A stretch of 27,240 bases of DNA from SIG440 sp045645485 (lineage in GTDB: Bacteria > Bacillota > Clostridia > Monoglobales > Monoglobaceae): the NCBI GenBank assembly GCA_045645485.1, contig JAZRIX010000033.1:1-27240 (forward strand), read 5' to 3'. Each line of letters starts with the position of its first letter. The stretch's first letter is position 1. A program made the translations under genes and the position numbers. Below are positions 22,842 through 27,240 of this stretch, in pieces. The notes under the pieces are model-generated. The model worked only from the letters and a program-made list of their open reading frames with translations, was not told the DNA's origin and searched no databases.

Positions 22842-23864
22842 TCAAAAAAACTTACCCCTTTTTTTCGACAAAATCATTTTTTTCAGATTTGCATAACCAA
22901 CACTCAAAAACAAGGTTACAAAATATGTTACTATCGAAGCAATAATAAAGCGTGTCGGTACAGAGAGTATCTGTGCTTTGTCAAGTATTGCCTGAATCTC
23001 AAATATCACAAGACAGTGCATCAGATAAACATAAAATGTTGCTGAAGCAATATTTTCTGAAATGATTCCCAACGATTTCGGCATAAAAGACAAGTAAAGC
23101 AGTGATACAAAGACACAGTAAAAAACCTTTATAACTTCTGTAAAGAATGTATAATACACCTGACAAAACTGAAGGTAGGATGAAGAAACATACATAATAG
23201 TAAAGATAATGCCAAGAACAAGAAGCAAAATACGCTTTTGAGACAGCTTTCTGATTATGTTACGGAAGTCAGAGCCTATATAACAGCCCATAAGCCAATA
23301 AAGCATATAATGTGTAAAAATTCTGTCACTGTAACTGAAGCCTTTTATAAAGAAAAGAGACAAAAGTGTAATTACAGCAGAGATAGCAAGTCCAATTGAT
23401 GCAGGAAAGCTTTTGTACAGAAAAAGCCAAAGTGGAGCAAGGAAATATATCTGCATCATTACAATAACAAAATAAAACGGTGCCGCAATTGATCCGTGTA
23501 TCAGATATTGAAACAAATCAGAAAAATCAAAGAAGAAATACTTTCTTATAAAAACAAAATAAAGGTAATACAGTACAGCAAAAAAAAGATACGGTAAATA
23601 TATCTTTGCAATACGACCTTTAATAAAAGAAAAATAGTTAAAAGATGTATATTCAAACTTATGGGCAAATTTTATGCCTGCAGACATTACAAACCCTGGC
23701 ACGGCAAAAGTCATAACTCTTGAAAATGAGAATGATATTACTGACAAAAGACTTCCTTTTTCATAAACCGAAATACTTTCAGAAAGAAGATGAATCATAA
23801 CAACAAAAAAACATAAAATAACTTCAAAAAATGATATTTCAGCCAGCTTTCGTCTCACAACCAT
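22842..23864 (-). CDS. membrane acyltransferase, acyltransferase-3 family
   Basis: 340 residues with about ten membrane segments. The start EVILCFFVVMIHLLSE carries the family's early membrane His, and SRVMTFAVPGFVMSAGIKFA is the following block. These proteins O-acetylate or otherwise acylate cell-surface glycans. AAAGGAT precedes ATG 23864. It stands alone between the tRNA and the spore genes; the acceptor is unknown. Confidence 0.8.
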   Translation of the reverse strand: MVVRRKLAEISFFEVILCFFVVMIHLLSESISVYEKGSLLSVISFSFSRVMTFAVPGFVMSAGIKFAHKFEYTSFNYFSFIKGRIAKIYLPYLFFAVLYYLYFVFIRKYFFFDFSDLFQYLIHGSIAAPFYFVIVMMQIYFLAPLWLFLYKSFPASIGLAISAVITLLSLFFIKGFSYSDRIFTHYMLYWLMGCYIGSDFRNIIRKLSQKRILLLVLGIIFTIMYVSSSYLQFCQVYYTFFTEVIKVFYCVFVSLLYLSFMPKSLGIISENIASATFYVYLMHCLVIFEIQAILDKAQILSVPTRFIIASIVTYFVTLFLSVGYANLKKMILSKKRGKFF

Positions 23865-24029
23865 TCACATCCTTTCTTTTTTATATATTTTATTATATTA
23901 ATTATGATTTGTCAAATAAATCAATAAAAATAGCAAAAATTTCATAGGTTATTTACTTTGATGCAGGATACAATAATACCGAAGACAGACAAACAAATTG
24001 TTTTTCTGAAAAAAGGGAGGTGAAACAAC

Positions 24030-24248
24030 ATGTCAAACAACAAGAGCAACAACAATTTTGTTGTACCTGAAGCAAAGGCTGCTATGGACAAATTCAAAAT
24101 GGAAGCTGCTAACGAAGTAGGTGTACAGCTCAAGAAGGGTTACAATGGTGATCTCACATCAAGAGAAGCCGGTTCAATCGGTGGTCAGATGGTAAAGAAG
24201 ATGATCAAAAAGTATGAACAGGACCTTGCAAACGGCAACAATCAGTAA
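24030..24248 (+). CDS. alpha/beta-type small acid-soluble spore protein
   Basis: 72 residues. The family blocks NEVGVQLKKGYNGDLTSREA, GSIGGQMVKKMIKKYEQ and the N-terminal VPEAKAAMDKFK are clear. The protein coats and protects DNA in the dormant spore and is degraded by Gpr on germination. The cleavage region FKMEAANEVGV differs from the usual (F)E(I/F)A pattern. A very strong ribosome site, AAAGGGAGGTG, fits the high level needed. Expected control by sigma-G; no confident promoter was read. Confidence 0.95.
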   Translation: MSNNKSNNNFVVPEAKAAMDKFKMEAANEVGVQLKKGYNGDLTSREAGSIGGQMVKKMIKKYEQDLANGNNQ

Positions 24249-24305
24249 TTAACTGAATAAAGTCAGAAAAGGAAATGTTTGTTAAAATATTTATCTGAAT
24301 GAAAT

Positions 24306-24342
24306 CCGCAAATCATCTTTAACTTTTGATTTGCGGGTTTTG
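24306..24342 (+). terminator. terminator after the SASP gene
   Basis: CCGCAAATCA (24306-24315) and TGATTTGCGG (24327-24336) are perfectly complementary, followed by GTTTTGTTT. Confidence 0.8.
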
Positions 24343-24361
24343 TTTATGTAAGGAAAGATGT

Positions 24362-24850
24362 GTGAAATTCTTGATTCTGAACACGAAAAAAATGATTGGA
24401 ATGTATGTTTATAACGAAGACGAAGAAAAACCCTTCGGAAAAGCTACCGGAATTTGTTTTTCCAGAAACAACGGAAACGTAAATGCCTTCTGTGCGGAGA
24501 CTCTGAGCCTGATACCAGTTAAAAAAACTATCCCCACAAGCTGTATAAAGTATATATCACCGGAAGGAATAGTTTTGAAAAAGAACAAAACCTATATTCA
24601 AAATAAACATGAAACCATAGCGGCACAGAATATTGCACGGGTACAAACTAAAAGAAATATCTTTAAAAAGATAAAAAGCTTCAATTTTGACTGTGAAACA
24701 GGAGAGATTATTGATATTACCGCAAAAAGAAATACCTTTGATAAAAAAGTACGGATAGCGGTTAATAAAATTGAATTAAAAGATAATACTATTTATGTGA
24801 ATGATATATCTTCTGATAGTAAAATAAGCATAAAGGAGGAAATGAAATGA
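24362..24850 (+). CDS. PRC-barrel domain protein, possibly two repeats
   Basis: 162 residues. The first half, KKMIGMYVYNEDEEKPFGKA then TGICFSRNNGNVNAFCAE and TIPTSCIKYISPEGIVL, follows the PRC-barrel pattern of strand-rich proteins such as YlmC/YmxH. A second unit, NFDCETGEIIDITAKRN then KIELKDNTIYVND, may be another PRC-like barrel. The start is GTG 24362, about 7 bases after AAGGAAAG. The stop overlaps the start of the next small gene in ATGA. It follows the SASP gene, so a spore link is possible but unproven. Confidence 0.6.
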   Translation: MKFLILNTKKMIGMYVYNEDEEKPFGKATGICFSRNNGNVNAFCAETLSLIPVKKTIPTSCIKYISPEGIVLKKNKTYIQNKHETIAAQNIARVQTKRNIFKKIKSFNFDCETGEIIDITAKRNTFDKKVRIAVNKIELKDNTIYVNDISSDSKISIKEEMK

Positions 24851-25008
24851 ACAAATTTGCACTGGGTATTCTTGCAGGAACAATGGTAGGAGCGGGTGTT
24901 GCCCTTGCTATCAATCCTATGAGCAAAAAGGATATGAGAAGAGCATACCGAAAAGCAGAAAGAATGATGCAAAGAATGTCCTGTACACTTCGTGATAATT
25001 TTATGTAA
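24847..25008 (+). CDS. 53-residue membrane-anchored small protein, YtxH-like
   Basis: It begins MNKFALGILAGTMVGAGVAL, a glycine-rich hydrophobic helix to about residue 22, followed by a basic tail rich in Lys, Arg and Met (KKDMRRAYRKAERMMQRM). This is the layout of small YtxH-type proteins: one membrane helix with a helical cytoplasmic tail. The ATG overlaps the stop of the PRC-barrel gene by ATGA, and GGAGG lies just before. The two are surely translated together and may form a pair. Confidence 0.7.
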   Translation: MNKFALGILAGTMVGAGVALAINPMSKKDMRRAYRKAERMMQRMSCTLRDNFM

Positions 25009-25013
25009 TAAAA

Positions 25014-25053
25014 AATAACAGCTGTCTGTTTTTTCAGGCAGCTGTTATTATTA
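25014..25053. terminator. terminator after the PRC/YtxH-like operon
   Basis: AATAACAGCTGTCTG (25014-25028) pairs with CAGGCAGCTGTTATT (25035-25049) with one wobble and a loop of T6, followed by a T-rich tail. Confidence 0.85.
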
Positions 25054-25162
25054 TTAAAATGCAACGGTAGACAGAGTATGCGGATGCGGCGGTTGAAGCA
25101 TATAAGATTTGTTTTCCCATGTGCATCTCGACATTGCCGAAAATATTGCACAGGCACTAATA

Positions 25163-26233
25163 CTAATTAATTTTTTCTGCTTCTGCTAACATATTTTCAA
25201 TAAATATCCCATATCCTCTTGTCGGGTCATTAACAAATACGTGAGTAACTGCTCCAACCAACTTCCCATTCTGAATCACCGGTGACCCTGACATTCCCTG
25301 AACAATTCCGCCGGTTTTTTGTATAAGCTTTTCATCTGTTACTTTTATTATCATATTTTTTGTTGTTCCCGTGTATTGCGGAAGAAGTCTTATAATTTCA
25401 ACTTCAAATTTTTCTGTATTATTTCCTTCAATGTTTGCAAGAATATAGGCTTTTCCTGTGGTAATTTCGTTTTTGTTTCCAATTGCAACAGGTGGATGGT
25501 CATGTTTTACAAAACTGTCGGAAATTTTTCCGCAAATTCCGTGCTCGGTATTTGAAAAAATTTGTCCCTGAATTTCGGCATTTTCTGAAAACACACCGTT
25601 CAGCTCACCAGGACAGCCTTTTTCGCCTTTGTCTACGGAAACAATTGTTGAATTCAAGATTTCACCGCCGTCTGTTTTTAAAATGCTTCCCGATTCACTG
25701 TCACATATTCCGTGTCCTAACGCTGCAAAAAAACCGCTTTCAGGTTCATAAAAGGTAATTGTACCGATTCCAGATGCAGCATCCTTTACCCATGCACCAA
25801 TTACGGCTTTTTTGTGTTCTTTTGAAATACATGGTGTAAGGGTGGAGGTAAGCTGTTTTTCATTTCGTAAAAATAATATTTTTGTCGGATTAACACCTGC
25901 TTCTTCAACAGCATTGATTAAATCAGAAACACCAGATATTTTTTTATTGCCGACTTGCTGTATAATATCACCGTTCTTCAGACCGGCATTTTTTACAGGG
26001 CAAAGCTTTATCCCGCCATTTGTTTCTATTTCACTCATTCTTGATATCAGAACACCGTCTGTACTGAGTGTTACACCTACAGTTTTCCCGCTCGGTACAA
26101 CATACTTGCACTCATCCGCAGAAAAGGCTGAAACAGCCGTGCTTTGCGCTTCATTGTGATGATTTTCAGTGTTGCCGAAGCAAAGTGTTAATGCAATTAT
26201 TCCCGACAGAAAAAGCCTTTTTATTTCTGCCAC
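25163..26233 (-). CDS. spoIVB: SpoIVB sporulation signalling serine peptidase
   Basis: 356 residues, close to the usual length. An N-terminal hydrophobic anchor (about 6-20) is followed by a PDZ domain (about 80-130; AGLKNGDIIQQVGNKKISGV) and the S55 peptidase domain. The catalytic His lies in FFAALGHGICDSESG and the Ser in GGIVQGMSGSPVIQNGK, followed by GAVTHVFVNDPTRGYGIF. SpoIVB is exported from the forespore and triggers pro-sigma-K processing. The start is GTG 26233 after AAAGGAAGTG. In many Clostridia it sits next to spo0A; here its neighbours are other spore-related genes. Confidence 0.93.
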   Translation of the reverse strand: MAEIKRLFLSGIIALTLCFGNTENHHNEAQSTAVSAFSADECKYVVPSGKTVGVTLSTDGVLISRMSEIETNGGIKLCPVKNAGLKNGDIIQQVGNKKISGVSDLINAVEEAGVNPTKILFLRNEKQLTSTLTPCISKEHKKAVIGAWVKDAASGIGTITFYEPESGFFAALGHGICDSESGSILKTDGGEILNSTIVSVDKGEKGCPGELNGVFSENAEIQGQIFSNTEHGICGKISDSFVKHDHPPVAIGNKNEITTGKAYILANIEGNNTEKFEVEIIRLLPQYTGTTKNMIIKVTDEKLIQKTGGIVQGMSGSPVIQNGKLVGAVTHVFVNDPTRGYGIFIENMLAEAEKIN

Positions 26234-26327
26234 AGTTTCACTTCCTTTCAGAGCTGATTGTTTTTGCTCTGTTTTATTTTATCTCAGAAGCGAAAAAAAT
26301 ATATTATGAAAAAAGTATATGTACATT

Positions 26328-26354
26328 AAAAAAAGACCATTACGGTCTTTTTTT
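26328..26354. terminator. bidirectional terminator between spoIVB and the Asn-rich gene
   Basis: AAAAAAAGACC (26328-26338) pairs with GGTCTTTTTTT (26344-26354). The T-run on the minus strand ends the Asn-rich transcript before spoIVB. A second perfect palindrome, ATAACGAAAAAT with ATTTTTCGTTAT, lies at 26358-26386. Confidence 0.8.
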
Positions 26355-26422
26355 AATATAACGAAAAATTACATATTTTTCGTTATAGAAAACATCAGAC
26401 AGATTTGTTCTGTTTTTAAAAA

Positions 26423-26545
26423 CTATCTGTTGTTGTTTTCATTATTTTTGCTGTTGTTGTTATTGTTGTTGTTATTGTTGTTGTTATTGTTGCTGTTGTT
26501 CTTGTTGTTTTCGTTACGATTGTTCTGATTTTCTTTGTTTGACAT
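26423..26545 (-). CDS. 40-residue asparagine-rich small protein
   Basis: It starts MSNKENQNNRNENNKNNS and has a run of 13 Asn, then SKNNENNNR. There is no hydrophobic residue beyond the Met start, so it is highly polar and probably unfolded. The ribosome site AAGGAG is well placed before ATG 26545, which together with an intact frame argues that it is made. The Asn run is coded by a 12-base unit (AACAACAACAAT) in three tandem copies at 26453-26488. It is divergent from a GerQ-like gene and beside spoIVB, so a spore or coat role is a reasonable guess. Confidence 0.6.
   Translation of the reverse strand: MSNKENQNNRNENNKNNSNNNNNNNNNNNNNSKNNENNNR
26453..26488 (-). repeat. 12-bp tandem repeat inside the Asn-rich gene
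   Basis: On the plus strand GTTGTTGTTATT occurs three times in a row. Since 12 is a multiple of 3, slippage would alter only the number of Asn residues. Confidence 0.85.
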
Positions 26546-26681
26546 AATAAAAAACTCCTTTTATTTTTGATTTGAGATTTATCTCATAAATATTATTTGC
26601 CTAAAAAAATTTTTTATTCAATTTCGTTGCAAAAAAATTTATTTTGCATATTATAAAGTACCAAAGGAGGTTGAATGATAT

Positions 26682-27137
26682 ATGCGAAAATTCGGCACAA
26701 CAAAGAGAAACCCAAATCCACCATGGCCAAACGAGCAATCAGTTGTTATGATTCCGCCGGGTTCAAAGGCTACATCGGTAGGAAAGCCGGAAAACCGTAC
26801 TTATATTATGAATTCAGATTCACAACAAAACGAAAGAGAGCTGCGCCGTGATCCTATTATGAGCAACAACAGTCCTCAAAATACTTTAGCAACGCAAAAA
26901 GTAATCCCAGAGATTCAGCCACAGACATACAGCGTTTCCGATTATCTCTCAACACAAACAGGGCGGTATATAAAGGTGGAATTCCTGTTTGGTGACAATA
27001 TACATATGGAAAAAAACGGAATGCTCGAAGAAGTAGGAAAGGATTTTATTGTTATACGCGAAAACGGTACCAATACGAATATCGTGTGCGCTTCCAACAA
27101 GATAAAGTTTATCAATATATATGATTATGGAAAATAA
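26682..27137 (+). CDS. GerQ-like spore protein
   Basis: 151 residues. Residues about 1-85 are low-complexity, polar and Asn/Gln/Pro-rich. The C-terminal part (about 88-150; GRYIKVEFLFGDNI, then NGMLEEVGKDFIVIRENGTN, then NKIKFINIYD) follows the order of the GerQ/YwdL spore-coat domain: a basic segment, a strand, FxGxIEAAGRDHIII-like block, and a final strand. The match is pattern-level only. AAAGGAGG precedes ATG 26682. It is divergent from the Asn-rich gene; the 136-base spacer probably holds both promoters. Confidence 0.45.
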   Translation: MRKFGTTKRNPNPPWPNEQSVVMIPPGSKATSVGKPENRTYIMNSDSQQNERELRRDPIMSNNSPQNTLATQKVIPEIQPQTYSVSDYLSTQTGRYIKVEFLFGDNIHMEKNGMLEEVGKDFIVIRENGTNTNIVCASNKIKFINIYDYGK

Positions 27138-27209
27138 TTAAAAAACCTTTAAAACTATTATCAAAAAGTAAATATATTGTAAATTTATAATTGGATATTT
27201 TTTTTAAAA

Positions 27210-27240
27210 AACAATAGGAATTTTGTTGATTCCTATTGTT
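27210..27240 (+). terminator. terminator hairpin at the window edge
   Basis: AACAATAGGAA (27210-27220) and TTCCTATTGTT (27230-27240) are complementary. The window ends before any T-tract can be read. Confidence 0.6.

Noticed and set aside
23880..24029. A sigma-G promoter for the SASP gene
   Set aside because: Several CATA-like hexamers occur, but none gives a -10/-35 pair with convincing spacing by eye.
25054..25162. A slightly GC-richer spacer with a short coding-like reading after the PRC/YtxH operon
   Set aside because: No start, ribosome site or recognisable motif; too short to claim as a fragment.
26453..26488. Tandem repeats as a CRISPR array
   Set aside because: The units are 12 bases with no spacers and lie in a coding frame.
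26319..26528. A plus-strand ORF with a long Leu run near the end of the window
   Set aside because: The Leu run is the antisense reading of the Asn-rich repeat; the minus-strand gene has a proper ribosome site and start.

Overview
The window looks like the chromosome of an anaerobic, spore-forming, low-GC Gram-positive bacterium of the class Clostridia. The grounds are an alpha/beta-type small acid-soluble spore protein, SpoIVB and a GerQ-like spore protein; the der-plsY-gpsA gene order; RNA control by FMN, lysine and T-box elements; AT-rich spacers; and strong AGGAGG-type ribosome sites. I cannot name the genus from the sequence.

Layout. Positions 1-5400 hold a small exported protein, an AspT/YidE-type membrane protein, a PfkB sugar kinase and a secreted GH26-like glycoside hydrolase with a copper-amine-oxidase-N-like tail. 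Positions 5690-10110 look like a catabolic or accessory island: an SDR and an aldo/keto reductase in one operon, a DapA-superfamily aldolase lacking the DHDPS threonines, a divergent AraC regulator, and the wreck of a neutral-ceramidase-family gene. The aldo/keto reductase and aldolase converge on a terminator that appears to have been split by a 225-bp IS3/IS150-type remnant.

Positions 10190-14370 are biosynthetic and RNA-controlled. An FMN riboswitch precedes ribU, which is followed by a rhodanese-like lipoprotein without the catalytic cysteine. A lysine riboswitch precedes dapA-lysA. Positions 14373-17030 hold the most unusual unit: a T-box leader with its own promoter controls a single protein fusing an XRE-type HTH, a cupin and an AMP-forming acyl-CoA synthetase. 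Positions 17400-20995 carry the operon der-plsY-gpsA-flavin reductase on the minus strand. An NSS-family transporter preceded by a 23-codon ORF follows at 21080-22618.

From 22700 to the end there is a tRNA-Asn, a membrane acyltransferase and spore-related genes: SASP, a PRC-barrel protein with a 53-residue membrane partner, SpoIVB, a 40-residue asparagine-rich protein containing 13 Asn in a row, and a divergent GerQ-like protein.

Seven sigma-A-like promoters with exact 17-bp spacers can be read directly. Two MITE-like palindromes of one apparent family (11930-12044 and 17332-17390) and a dispersed leader-like repeat (121-168, 1915-1975) add a mobile-repeat layer. All functions are read from sequence motifs alone; no database search was run.
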